Origin: Zeugodacus cucurbitae
Taxonomy: Eukaryota; Arthropoda; Insecta; Diptera; Tephritidae
Length of the DNA stretch: 64,000 bases
Reading direction: 5' to 3'
Assembly: GCF_028554725.1 (NCBI RefSeq)
Contig: NC_071668.1
Location: forward strand, 41,678,501-41,742,500
Shown here: piece after piece, positions 33,010 through 45,104 of the stretch
Layout of the letters: each line of letters opens with the position of its first letter
Position numbering within the stretch: position 1 is the first letter of the stretch
Notes under the pieces: generated by a model
Database searches by the model: none
What the model was told of the DNA's origin: nothing
Seen by the model: the letters and a program-made list of their open reading frames with translations, nothing else
Position numbers and translations under genes: made by a program

Positions 33010-35100
33010 CCTGCAAGACGAATATAGTTACTTCTCTTATGGTCCAGTGATTACCAGTAAAAAAGTCTGTATTATTTTCGTGGTCACTCTTGTTCTAGCA
33101 TCAGAAAAAGTTTACCACTTCTCCTCTTTTACAAGACGTCGGTGTGATTATCTTGCTCGCTCTATCTCATTGATTTTGATGCAAACGCTGCATGTCTTTC
33201 TGCTCTAATTTTTCAATTGTTTTGGAAAGCCACACGTCACTCTGTGGTTAGCATAGCCATCTGAAGTCGTTTGTTTCCTTCATCATTTCCTTTGTCATCC
33301 CTTAGTCATCGAAAGTGGTAAATTTTGTGGTCACCGCCTGGTTACTAAAATTTGATTCAATAGTTTAGAAATAAAAAAAAAAAGTTTTTATATGTTTTTT
33401 TAATTTCTATTTATTTAATTTTTTATGTATTTACATTTATAAATTAGAATGGTATGTTACATTATTAATAATTATTATAGATTAATTTTAAATATTATTG
33501 TACTGAAATACAAAGTAAACATTAATTTTTACAAACAAACATTTTTGTGGCTATCATTTATATATTGACAATATTTACGTATATATAAAGTTAGTATTAA
33601 TTATTAACTTTTTATAATTTATAATTACTTAAAAGTTTTAAAAGTGTTGTTATACAATACAAATTACATTTCACTATTATTCTGCGGTTGAGCGTAGGGT
33701 TTGGGACCCAGCATATAAAAACGAAGTACCAATGAAAAATCGACGAAAGCCTCGGATGAAACACCCCCTTTTGATGACGACCCCTGCAAATGTTTTAAGG
33801 CTAATGATTTAAGGGCATGCACCTGGAAGTCCGGACCCTTAATTGGGAAGGTGCCTCTGCCCAGTTGGTTGATGTCCTCATACAACTAAAGGCTAGCATC
33901 ACCGCCATCCAAGAAGTGCGATGGACGGGACAAGGACGGAAAAAGGTGGGTCCTTGTGACATCTACTACAGCGGCAAATGAACGACGAGCCACAATCCGC
34001 ATAAAAGCGAGCGAGCGATATCGCTGATTTGCGCCCAAGCCCCAACGGAAGAGAAGGACGATGTGATCATGATGAAACATCGCCAAGTGAGCTGAGGCTG
34101 ATCGACTTCGCTGGGGCCCGAAATATGCTCGTCTGTAGTACCAGATTCCAGCATAAGAAAATACATCAAGCTACTTGGCTGTCTCCTGATCGAAACACGC
34201 ATAACCAAATCGATCACGTTGTGATAGACGGAAGCATGTCCCGTCAACAAACACAAGGAAGGTTCGACGTCGAAAAGCTGTAGACAAAAAAGAAAGAGGT
34301 CGAAATGCGTGAGTACGAAGAGCTTAAGAAGCTGGCCGACAGGGGTAATGCTCGAAAATTTTATTAAAAAATAAAGTGACTTAACGAAGGTTTCAAGACC
34401 GGAGCATCCGCATGTAGAGACCAAGGTGGTAATCTGGTAACCGATGTCCAGGGCATACGGGGACCAACAAACTGATTGGACCTTATCAAATGCTCCGTAA
34501 TGATTGGGAAGGACCTCTCCGAGCCATTCGATACCAAACGAGGTTTCAGACAAGGTGACTCACTATCTTCTATAAGAGTGTACAGCTGCTGGCGTACGCC
34601 GATGATACTGATATCGTCGGTCTGGTGGTGAACGAGGACAAGCCGAAATATCTCCTATCGTCAAGCAAACAGTCAGAGCATTCGCGGCTTGGCTCCCACG
34701 TCACTGTTGACAGTATTAACTTCTAAGTTGTAGATAATTTCGTAGATTTATGGTCCTCTGAACATTATGAGCTGTACGACGACTTTACATAGTTCAGCGA
34801 ATAAAAAGACAGCGACTACGCTGGCCAGGGCATGTTGTCCGAATGGACGAAAACAATCCAGCTCTGAAAGTGTTCGAAGCAGTACCCGCCGGAGGAAGCC
34901 GAGGAAGGGGAAGGCCTCCACTCCGTTGGAGGGACCAGGGGGAGAGCGACCTTGTTAGACTTGGGATCTCTAACTGGCGACGAACGCCAATCACATACAT
35001 ACATACATACTATTACTGATATTCGTACATTCATTTGTATATAAATGCTAATTAAGCAATATTTAACGTTTAAATTAATAAATTTAGTGCTGTTGCGAAT
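33010..35100. mobile_element. CACTA-like terminal segment, interrupted by RTE
   Basis: It starts CCTGCAAGACGAATATAG at 33010 and follows the same order as 39434-40300 and 54191-55060, including 'ggtgtgattatcttgctcgc', 'ctgcatgtctttctgctcta' and an AT-rich body. The homology resumes after the RTE insertion (33680-35008) at 35016-35080. The other terminus is not found. It is more diverged than the other copies. Confidence 0.68.
33680..35008 (+). mobile_element. RTE LINE, internally deleted, CATA tail
   Basis: ACTATTA flanks both sides (33673-33679 and 35009-35015). The copy starts within the 5' leader and keeps broken pieces of endonuclease (33735-34280) and RT (34290-34960). Several large internal gaps are present compared with 40633-43744; RT palm and thumb are mostly missing. 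The tail is 'acgccaatcacatacatacat'. No open frame longer than about 85 codons is meaningful. Confidence 0.82.
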
Positions 35101-35313
35101 ATTTAAAATTTATAAATTAACAAATTGTCCATATTTGCTTTTTTTGTGCTTTTTGGTTGATTTGTTAATTATTTATATACTTTTTCGCTTTTACTTTTAC
35201 GAAAAGTATGTACATATATATTGTATATTTCATATATATGTACTACTATAAATGCGGATAACCTTGCTATTCCGGCTTACATGTATCTTTATTTTGCTCT
35301 TTTTCTTCTTATA

Positions 35314-35863
35314 CCTGAGACAGACATGTAGTACATATTGTAGTATGCTTCAGAAACCATATGTGTATCACCGGTTTTCCGAATTTTGTTTCAAAGCAAA
35401 TGGTGTTCCGTACTACAATAGAGTTCTAGAAACCATTGAAATTTTGTGGTGTTGTGAAATGTTCTACAATGGATTGCATTGAACACACCGAAAGCTTTAA
35501 GCTCTTCTGCCGCAATCATATGTTTTCTGACATTTTGACATACAGAAAATGAATTTAATTCAAAATAAATTGAAATCAAAAAACAAAATTTGAAAAAATG
35601 ATGTGAAAAATATGTAATATGTATGTAATAATTATAATGGACAATATTATTTTAAGATTGCTTGAAGTTATAACTAAATAACTAAGTCAGAATAAATTTC
35701 CCTGCCTGTTATTCATAATTATATTTTGCTTGAATTTATTTGTATCAGCTGATGGATGTAAGCATAGTACAATAGTACATGTGAGTCACTATGCTGGTAT
35801 ATGGTTTCTTGAGCTTTTATTGTAGTACACATCGTAGTACAGAAACCATATATCTGTCTTAGG
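35314..35863. mobile_element. MITE-like inverted-repeat element
   Basis: The ends CCTGAGACAGACAT and CCTAAGACAGATAT (right, read inward) are inverted. Next to them, GTAGTAC- and AGAAACCATAT-type motifs recur in both arms. The roughly 550-bp interior is AT-rich and non-coding. Target duplication and superfamily could not be settled. Confidence 0.5.
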
Positions 35864-36675
35864 CATTAGAGGCTTATAGGACTCCCAACTTCTTAATAGT
35901 TGCCTGTATTTTCTAATAGCAGGACATCATTCATTGGCTGAGCGCTACATCCAGCTCGAAGGACCAAAATGTACAGAAAAACACATTGTTTTAATCCGTA
36001 CTGTGAGAGTTCACGTTTGACTCTGATTTTCTTTATTCAAATTTATTTCGTCAATACATTTCTTAATTCTAATCTCTTAACTAGGTACATATGTATATTA
36101 GTGTACATACACATATGTAAATATGTATTTTATTTTTATTGCATTCTTCAGATACCAACGCATTGATATTTTACAGCTCTTTAGATTAGTGCATCTAACG
36201 CACTTATACACACACTTCATACTTTTTTATCAGTTGTTGCTTGTGTGCATTAATATTTGGAGTATGTATGTTTTGTATATTAATATTAGTATTATGTATA
36301 CTCTAATTTATGAGTTTTCTTTTATTTGCAAAAAATTTCACATTATGAGTAAGTCTCATATTACAATTTTGTTTCTTAACATTGCACTTGACATTTAGTG
36401 GACTGTATATTATTTTGTTAAAGTTATTCTAATACAAATTGCATGTTCATATATTTATGAACATTCAACTTAATAACTCTTGGATAGTCAAATCCAAATC
36501 AAGATGAACAACTTCGACTTCTTAACTATGCATTGTAGATCCAAGGGCATCATAGGAGACACTGTGTTTGGCACGTCGAAAATAAGTAGTGAACAAAAGT
36601 CGGACTTAATTTGTTGTACATCATCCCATCCCATAAAAATATGTGTAGTTGGTTAGAAATAATTACAATATCTAT
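35864..36675. other. AT-rich intergenic DNA, nothing identified
   Basis: Short ACATATGTA-type motifs are common. A 50-codon plus ORF starting at about 36504 has no recognisable features. No RNA gene is seen. Confidence 0.35.
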
Positions 36676-37085
36676 ATGTTAATTTCAATACTAGCTGTTG
36701 TTGTAGCATATTTTGTGTTGTATTCTAGGTGCACGATTTTGGTTACTTCCTGACACATTGGCCAAAGGAATACGAGTGCTTCTTCATCATACGTATTTGA
36801 GTTCGAATTTGTATTGTACGATTTAAAGGCAACTGCCGTTGTATAAGTTGATGAGCTGCTGGTAGGATTCTTCCTACATGGGATTAATACTTTATATCCA
36901 CTTTGTTGTTCCGAATTCTGTTGATTGTTAACATCCATTTCGTTGTTATTATTATTATTACACTGTTGGTGTATATCAATACAATCTGTTACTATGAGTC
37001 CTTTGCCTGGAGTCGCTTTTGTTTTACTATAGTTTGTGACACTATTAAAAGTACTGCCAAGGTAATATCCAGCATAAACTTAAGT
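36676..37085 (-). other. Possible host-type exon, Asn/Gln/Ser-rich
   Basis: The minus strand is open for about 135 codons with non-TE-like composition: QQCNNNNNNEMDVNNQQNSE and TSSSSTYTTAVAFKSYNTNS near the middle, then EEALVFLWPMCQEVTKIVHL. A good acceptor (TTATACTTTCAG) lies just upstream at about 37110, although the first codons after it are in a different frame. Poly-Asn/Gln tracts are common in fly regulatory proteins. No domain is recognised, so this may be an exon remnant or chance. Confidence 0.25.
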
Positions 37086-37250
37086 TTTTCTTCCGAAGTT
37101 TGCAGATATCTGAAAGTATAATAAAAAGTTAATAGTAAGGTTTATATGAACGTATATTCAAACAAACGATTTCATGTTGTAGTATATACATACATATGAA
37201 AGGTTAATATTATCAAATCTCCCATCCATCTCCAGTGGCAGAATACTTTT

Positions 37251-38889
37251 TATACTCTTGCAACAAAGTTGCTAAGAGAATAAAATGTTTTTTATAACAC
37301 CCCAAATCTAAACGAGTTAAATATAGGGTTATATATAACAAAGTGATCAGGGTGAAGAGTGGAGTTCAAATCCGAATGTCTGTCTGTCCTACCGTCCGCC
37401 CGTCTGGGCAAGCTGTACCTTCAATAAAAATTATGATATTTTGATGAAACACGTGTACCATCTTTCTTGGCACCATAGGAAGGTTGCTGTTGCTTCCTAT
37501 TCATTGGTTATTTATTTTTATGTGATATGTCCCAAATCCTACGCACAACCGCATAAGCGGGATTCGACTTCTCACTTTAGCTCGCCTGCAAACGGATGTC
37601 TGTTGGCTACCCAGAGGATACTTGGTCTAAGACCGGAAGTCGTGAGCTGCTTGAGCCACATGCAAAAGAATCGTTCGTGGCCACTTCCAAGTGAATGACA
37701 GTCATAAACTTTCTTAATTACGTGAACTTCTACATATGACTCCATCCTCCCTAGAGGGACGCCTCCACTTGGTGGAGAAGGACCTGTCTTGACTTGGGAT
37801 TACCAATTGGCGCCAAACTGCCAAAAGAAGAGATGCGTAGCGCGCTGTTGTGGACTCAGCTAAAACCGCGTAAGCGGTGTCTACGCCAGTCAAAAAGAAG
37901 AAGATAGAAAGGTTGCTTTCGAAGATGGGCAAAATCGGGTCACTTCCACGCCCACAAAATGGCGAAAACCGAAAAAACACATAAAATTTAGTACAAAGGA
38001 TCGCACTATGAAGGGGCATATTTGAATATATTTTTTTGGATAAGTGGGTGTGGCCTCGCCCCCTACTAAGTTTTTTGCACATATCTCCTAAACTACTAAA
38101 GCTATATCAACCAAACTTAGAGTCGTTTCTTTTAGTTACTACCTTATACAGTCCAAAAATGGAGGCAATCGGATTATAACCACGCCCTTCTCCCATACAA
38201 AGGTTATGTTGAAAACTACTACAAATGCTTTAATTCAGTAAGGTGAAAACATTAGGTACCTTAAATTTCATTATAAAGAAGGTACGAAAGAGCTGCGCTG
38301 AAATTGGTATACAAAATTTAAAAATCATATCTCCGAAACTACTCGACCACTATCAATGAAATTTGGTGTGTGTTATTTTCCTTGCATCCCAATGATATGT
38401 TGTGAAAATAGGCCAAATCAGTTCACAACCACGCCTACTTCTATATACCAGAATAATCGTTTACTTTACATGATATAAAGTAGGCACTAATGAACATATC
38501 GGAACCAAACTGTATTTATAGTGTGTCATCGCTCTTCTGAAAATTGTCGAAATCCGACTATAAGTTTTCAAAGCCTTATATATCGAACATGAGGACCTCA
38601 GTGCTTCTAATTTTTTTTACCGAAAATATGGGTAAGTCTCTCAGATATTTTGAAGACATTTGTAGGGAATATCTTTCTTTTAATAATATGTCTCCGTGCC
38701 AAAAATGCGTGAAATCGGGTCCTAACTTCACCTAACTCCTATATAACTAACATTAGGGTTTGCAACTTTCTAGGGACTTTATACAATACATATGACGAAT
38801 ATGTGGATCAAATTGTGTGTTATATTAATAAAATTAAATAAATTGCGAAAATGTTCGGATACACCTGAACTTAGCCCTTCCTTACTTGT
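37251..38889 (+). repeat. Dispersed non-coding repeat, copy 3 (with RTE insertion)
   Basis: It begins TATACTCTTGCAAC and ends GCCCTTCCTTACTTGT. The interior matches the copies at 490-1265 and 23786-24584 and contributes a longer middle (38090-38460) with 'accacgcccttctcccatac' and 'gttcacaaccacgcctactt'. The RTE insertion at 37489-37908 lies near its left end. Confidence 0.78.
37489..37908 (+). mobile_element. RTE insertion with inverted 5' part (twin priming)
   Basis: It is flanked by AAGGTTGCT on both sides (37480-37488 and 37909-37917). The first 268 bp (37489-37756) are RTE leader in the reverse direction, with the element's extreme 5' end (reverse complement of GGAGGATGG) at the joint. 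The next 150 bp (37757-37908) are the RTE 3' end in forward direction, ending in a GAAGAAGA tail. This is the expected product of twin-primed reverse transcription. Confidence 0.85.
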
Positions 38890-39433
38890 ACTGCTTTTCT
38901 TCATTTTGTAAGTTTGTGTTTGGATGTACGCACCAGATGTGCGTTGCAGCTCGCTTTGCCTTCGAAGAGAACCATTAGCTGAAATTATATTCCTTTTATA
39001 TACTCTGCAGCACCCATGCAATTAATAGTATTGATCTTTTAAAGGAAAATATATTATAAATATAAAATAATATCAGTAACAAATTAATAATACGCACTTA
39101 CGTTCATTCACTCAAAATTTCTTTTCAAATGAATGGCGTCCATGGCGGAGTTTTTTAACGTTTCATTGTAGTACGTGCAAATTAATCATTCGAGCTTTCG
39201 GGGAAGTCCCTTGGCAGAATTACCAATTAACTTCCCGAACTCGACCGGAATGTCGTGTAGTAGAAACTACATTTTTTGGGTGTGATGCTTCAATCAGCCC
39301 AACGACTGACTCGCTTTGAGTCATCCAAAGGACTGACTGACTATTCTTTATTTTAGCTTCTTTTTATACATATTCTAATCCTTAAGACTAAATACAAATA
39401 CTCTTACAATTTAATATTCATCTTATAAACATA
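38890..39433. other. CACTA-like internal scrap and unassigned DNA
   Basis: 38890-39185 matches, in opposite orientation, 51150-51420 and parts of 22985-23075 (the subterminal region of the CACTA-like family), but has no terminus. 39186-39433 is unassigned; it contains 'gactgactcgctttgagtca' and could be an LTR fragment. No ORF is supported. Confidence 0.4.
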
Positions 39434-40878
39434 CCCTGCAAGACGAGTAGAGTTACTTATCTTATGGAATATTGGTTACCGGTAAAAAAAGCTTGTATTA
39501 TTATTTTGGTCTCTTTTGTTCTAGCAGCAAGAAAAAAGTTACCATTATTCCTCTTTTACGGCATGTCGGTGTGATTATCTTGCTCACTCTCTCTCATTGA
39601 TTTTGGTACCAATGCTGCATATGTCTTTCTGCTTTAATTTTTCTTTGTTTTGGAAAGGTATATGTCACTCTGTGGTTAGCAGAGCCCCCTGTAGTAGTTT
39701 TTTTTTTAATCAGCCATCTATCAGTGGAGACTGTTCTATTTATCCTTTTCAGGGTAATCCTTTAATCACTGGTTTTGGTCATTTGTTGGGTCACCGTTTC
39801 GTTGCTTAAATTTGGTTCATTGGTCTCCATTGGTCTTCATTCTATAGGTCACCTACTTTTCCGTTTAAAAATGAAAAATTTAAATTGTTTTATATTTATT
39901 TATTTATTAAAATTGTATGATGTATTTACATTTATAAATTAGTATTGTATAATATTTCAAGTTTTTAATAATTATTATAGATTAATTTTTAAATAGTAGC
40001 ATTTCAGTACAAAGTGAATTTTTTACAAACGTTTTTGCAGCTATTTATATTTTTTTATACATTTATATTTATACATTGACAAAATTTACATATTTTATAA
40101 ATAAAGTTTGTATTAATTATTAAATTTTTACTTTTTACATATTTCATATATAAATTTAGTACTACTGTAATATTTTTATTTTTTGTAGTTGTTGTTATAC
40201 AATTCAAATAAAATCCCATTACTATTACGAATGTTATTAGTATTCGAACACTCATTTGTATAATTTAACAATATTTTACATATAAATTATGAATTAGCAA
40301 ATGAATAAATTAATACTAAACGCGAACGATTCCTTATGACCATCCTGTAAGGATCCAACTAAACTAATGAACCAATATGGTTTGATGTCAATTCTACACA
40401 CTCCTATCCGATATGTACATCATAAGAAGATTCAGCTCGTCGGAAAGAAGTTGTGCAACTGCTAATCTAAATGTCCGATGGGATTTGTTGTTGTCTTGTT
40501 TACCATGCCTGAAAATATTAGAAATAGAAATTGTTATTAACGATTAGAAAATATGAATATAATTGTATTCGTAGTACAAACCTAAGAAAAGTTGTAGCTA
40601 TTGTAATCCTTCATTTGTACAAAGTATTTGTGGGAGGATGGGATCATGTGTAGAAGTTCACGCAAGTGAGGAAAGTTTTTGATTGTCATTCACTTGGGAG
40701 TGGCCAGAAACGATTCTTCTCCACATGGTTCAAGCAGCTCACGACTTCCGGTTTTAGACCAAGTATCCTCTGGGTAGCCAGCAGACATCCGTTTGAAGGC
40801 GAGCTAAAGTGAGAAGGCGAAAGCCGCTTATGCGGTTGTGCGTAGGGTTTGGGACCCACCACATAAAAACACCCCCCA

Positions 40879-41841
40879 ATGAAAAATCTACGAAAGCCTC
40901 GGATGAGACACCCCCCTTTTGATGACGACCCCTGCAAACGTTTTAAGGATAAAGATATAAGGGCATGTACCTGGAATGTCCGGACCCTTAATTGGGAAGG
41001 TGCCTCTGCCCAGCTGGTTGATGTCCTCATACGACTCAAGGCTGACATCACCGCCATCCAAGAAGTGCGATGGACGGGACAAGGACGGAAGAAAGTGGGT
41101 CCTTGTGACATCTACTACAGCGGCCATATAAAGGAGCGCAAATTCGGTGTTGGATTTGTGGTGGGAGAGAGACTACGTCGCCGAGTCCTGGCATTCACCC
41201 CGGTGGATGAACGTCTTTCCACAATCCGCATCAAAGCGAGGTTCTTCAACATATCGCTGATTTGCGCCCACGCCCCAACGGAAGAGAAGGACGATGTGAT
41301 CAAAGATGCTTTCTATGAGCGCCTAGAACGCACCTATGAGCGCTGCCCCCGCCACGATGTAAAAGTCGTGCTTGGCGATTTTAACGCCAGGGTGGGTAAA
41401 GAAGGTGTCTTTGGCACAACAGTCGGAAAATTCAGCCTCCATGACGAAACATCGCCAAACGGCCTGAGGCTGATGGACTTCGCTGGGGCCCGAAATATGG
41501 TCGTCTGTGGTACCAGATTCCAGCATAAGAAAATACATCAAGCTACTTGGCTGTCTCCTGATCGAAACACGCGGAACCAAATCGATCACGTTGTGATAGA
41601 CGGAAGACATGTCTCCTGTGTTTTAGACGTGCGTACGCTCCGAGGACCAAATATAGACTCGGACCATTATCTGGTCGGAGCGAAGATACGCACCCGCCTC
41701 TGTGCAGCAAAGAACGCCCGTCAACAAAAACACAAGGAAGGTTCGACGTCGAAAACCTGCAATCGCAACAGACAGCCACGAAATACTCTACTCGACTTGC
41801 ACTCCTGCTCTCTGAGAGCACTCATCAGCATCTCGGTATAA
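40879..41841 (+). pseudogene. RTE endonuclease domain (APE type)
   Basis: Open from an ATG at 40879 near the end of the leader. The domain holds CTWNVRTLNWEGASAQL, AIQEVRWTGQG (catalytic Glu), YYSGHIKERKFGVGFVV, LICAHAPTEEKDD, VVLGDFNARVGKEG, NQIDHVVIDGRHVS and IDSDHYLVGAK, the full APE motif set. It would nick chromosomal DNA for target-primed reverse transcription. The last 40 or so codons are out of frame because of an extra A near 41727. The true product continues in frame with 41985 onward, where the linker and RT are found. Confidence 0.87.
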
Positions 41842-41984
41842 GGGAACTGTGGAACGGCATCTCAAACTCACTGCGTACCGCTGCAGCCGAAACAATTGGT
41901 TTTCGGCAACGACAAAAAACAAGCTGGTACGATGAGGATTGCCGTCTCACAGCGGAGAGAAAACAGACTGCCTACCTCGCAACG

Positions 41985-43744
41985 TTGCAAACGACCACAA
42001 CACGTGCGGGATGGGATAGATACCGAGAGCTGAAGAGGGTAGCGAGACGCATCTGCAGACAAAAAAAGAAAGAGGCCGAAATGCGTGAGTACGAAGAGCT
42101 TGAGAAGCTGGCAGACAGAGGTAATGCTCGAAAATTTTATGAAAAAATGAAGCGACTTAACGAAGGTTTCAAGACCGGAGCATCCTCATGTAGAGACCAA
42201 GGTGGTAATCTGGTAACCGATGTCCAGGGCATACTGGGATTACGGAGGGAACACTTCTCCGACCTGCTGAATGGCAGTGAAAGTACAACACCAGGAGATG
42301 GCGAACCCGATCCCACAATCGATGACGATGGAACAGATGTTCCATTACCCGACCATGAAGAAATCCGAATAGCAATTACCCGCTTGAAGAACAACAAAGC
42401 AGCGGGGGCCGATAGATTACCGGCAGAGCTATTCAAATACGGCGGCGAAGAACTGATAAGGTGCATGCATCAGCTTCTTTGCAGAATATGGTCGGAAGAA
42501 AGCATGCCTGACGATTGGAATCTCAGTGTGCTCTGCCCAATCCATAAAAAGGGAGATCCCACAATCTGCGCCAATTACCGTGGGATCAGCCTCCTAAATA
42601 TCGCATACAAGGTTCTATCGAGCGTACTGTGTGAAAGACTAAAGCACACCGTCAACAAACTGATTGGATCTTATCAGTGTGGCTTTAGACCTGGAAAATC
42701 GACAACTGACCATATATTCACCATGCGCCAAATTTTGAAGAAGATCCGTGAAAAGAGGATCGACACACACCACCTTTTTGTCGATTTTAAAGCTGCTTTC
42801 GACAGCACGAAAAGGAGCTGCCTTTACGCCGCGATGTCTGAATTTGGTATCCCCGCAAAACTAATACGGCTGTGTAAATTGACGTTGAGCAACACCAAAA
42901 GCTGACTCACTATCGTGCGACTTCTTTAACCTGATGCTGGAAAAAATTATAAGAGCTGCAGAGCTAAACAGAGAAGGTACAATCTTCTACAAGAGTGTAC
43001 AGCTCCTGGCGTACGCCGATGATATTGATATCATCGGAAGTAACAACCGCCCGAAGCGAATGGGTCTGGAGGTGAATGAGGACAAGACGAAATATCTCCT
43101 GTCATCAAGCAAACAGTCGGCGCACTCACGTCTTGGCTCCCACGTCACTGTTGAGAGTCATAACTTCGAGGTCGTAGATAATTTCGTATACCTGGGAACC
43201 AGCATCAACAACACGAACAATGTCAGCCTCGAAATCCAACGCAGAATAACTCTTGCCAACAGGTGCTACTTTGGACTGAGTAAGCAATTGAACAGTAAAG
43301 TCCTCTCTCGACGAACCAAAATCAAGCTCTACAAGTCGCTTATCATTCCCGTTCTGCTTTACGGTGCAGAAGCTTGGACGATGTCAACATCAGATGAGAC
43401 GACACTAGGAATTTTCGAGAGGAAAATTTTGCGCAAGATTTATGGTCCTCAGAACATTGGCAACGGCGAATATCGCAGACGATGGAACGATGAGCTGTAC
43501 GAGTTATACGACGACATTGACATAGTTCAGCGAATAAAAAGACAGCCGCTACGCTGGCTAGGTCATGTTGTCCGAATGGACACAAACGCTCCAGCCCTGA
43601 AAGTGTTCGATGCAGTACTCGCCGGAAGGCCTGGTTACACTTGGGATCTCCAACTGGCGCCGAACTGCGAAGGAGAGAGAGAGGTGGCGCACTATCGTCG
43701 ATTCGGCTATAACCAGCTAAACGGTTGCAACGCCAATCACATAC
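41985..43744 (+). pseudogene. RTE reverse transcriptase and C-terminal region
   Basis: The frame 41985-42905 covers the linker (EYEELEKLADRGNARKFYEK), fingers (IAITRLKNNKAAGADRLPAE, DDWNLSVLCPIHKKGDPTIC) and palm (FRPGKSTTDHIFTMRQI, DFKAAFDS). A deletion at about 42903 removes the FRQGD block found in the minus-strand copy at 2360-3952. The frame 42934-43744 resumes with LMLEKIIRAAELNR (partly), AYADDIDIIG, LLYGAEAWTMSTSDETT and RWLGHVV, and ends with a domain reading into the tail. Without the RQGD block and with a frameshift, RT should be inactive. Confidence 0.85.
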
Positions 43745-43751
43745 ATTTGTG

Positions 43752-44202
43752 TTTATGGTCTGAGTAGGCAATTGAAAAGTAAAGTCCTCTCGAGATGAGC
43801 AAAAACTAAACTCTTCAAGTCCCTCATCATTCCCGTCCTACTTTATGGTGCAGAAGCGTGGACGGTGTCAACATCCGATGAGACGGCACTAGGAGTTGTC
43901 GAGAGAAAGGTTTTGCGGATTTATGATCCCTTAAACATTGGCAACGGCGAATTCCGCATAAGATGAAATGATGAGCTGTATGTGTTGTTCGACGACATAG
44001 GCATAGTCCAGCGAATAAAAAGACAGCGGCTACGCGGGCTTGGTTATGTTTTTCGAATGGACGAAAGTGCCTCAGCTCTGAAAGTTTTCGATGCTGTACC
44101 CGCCGGTGGAAGCCGAGGAAGAGGGAGACCTCCACTCCGATGGAAGGACCAGGTGGAGAAGAACCTGTCTTCACTTGGTATTACCAATTGACGCCTAACG
44201 CC
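43752..44202 (+). mobile_element. 5'-truncated RTE fragment shared by CACTA-like copies
   Basis: It is flanked by TTTGTG (43746-43751 and 44203-44208). The 451-bp 3' fragment corresponds to RTE thumb and C-terminus (LYGAEAWTVSTSDETA, LKRQRLRGLGHVV in the related copy) with a stop near 43966. It ends 'accaattgacgcctaacg' with no simple-repeat tail. The same fragment, at the same spot in the host element, is at 55397-55846. Confidence 0.85.
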
Positions 44203-45104
44203 TTTGTGTCTTCAATATCTGAAATGGATAATGAAAATATAAGTAATGCTAAAAAACAAACGTATATATATATATATATATCTACAGAGCTTAATGCTTG
44301 TAATAACTAAACAAAAAATAAACAACTTTTTAACATCAAAATAAAAATTTTTCTAAATAAATATTTTGGACACTATGCAACAGATGCATTCTTGTACATA
44401 CATACATATGTACATATGTATGTACATCTTAATACGCACTAACTAAACATGCACTTATACGCATTTATATTTACCATGTTATTTTCCATTGTTTCTGCGT
44501 TGTTGTTATACTATATTGCACCAGTGCTAAATCCAAAAACCTTAAATTATTTCAAATTACTTATTTGTATTATGTATTAAAAGTATGTGAAACATACCTC
44601 CACCAACTCCACCGTCACCTCCTTGCTCTTCCTTTGCTGTGCACACACGTATAACTGGAATGAAATTATTTTATTTATAAAAACTAATAACAAAAACAAC
44701 ACAAATAACTGCATTTATAAATTCTAAAAATATCCAAAAACACGAATCTCCAAGTTTTTTCACACCAACAACAATAGTTTAGCTTGAAGCTTTTCAGGAA
44801 ACTGTAATTCTTTTGACTGGACACTATACCTACAGTAATAGATAAGTAGACATTGCTTTTTTATTAAAATTAATTTGCACTTGCCTGTTTTTTTTCGCTG
44901 CAAATTGAAAAAATTAAACATTATTTCCCCTATTAGCGATTGAGACAAAAAAACGTGCCGTTTTTGTTTTGCTCGATCAGCTGATCCCCTTTGTGTTTTC
45001 TCTTCTCCTTTGGTTTTGGCGTTGCCAACCATTGGAAATATAAATAGAGTGTTAGCGTTAGGAACTGAACGTACAGGTGTTCTCAAACATTTTTTTGCGG
45101 AGGT

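Larger units (their letters stand above)
40633..43744 (+). mobile_element. RTE-clade LINE, nearly complete, CATAC end
   Basis: ATTTGTG at 40626-40632 and 43745-43751 is the target duplication. The element has a complete leader from GGAGGATGGGATC, APE endonuclease, RT and a 3' end 'aacgccaatcacatac'. Its coding strand contains one single-base frameshift near 41727, a deletion at about 42903 removing the RQGD motif, and a smaller in-frame deletion near 43050. It is therefore recent-looking but defective. Confidence 0.88.

Noticed and set aside
36903..37121. Membrane protein ORF on the plus strand
   Set aside because: It is the antisense of an Asn-rich and AT-rich reading frame; the hydrophobicity is a composition artefact.
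40879..41841. Host gene craniofacial development protein 2
   Set aside because: The similarity is real but reflects an RTE endonuclease; RT follows and a target duplication flanks the unit.
44760..45086. 108-codon minus ORF as a gene
   Set aside because: It has no motif and covers the AT-rich leader of the R1-type element.
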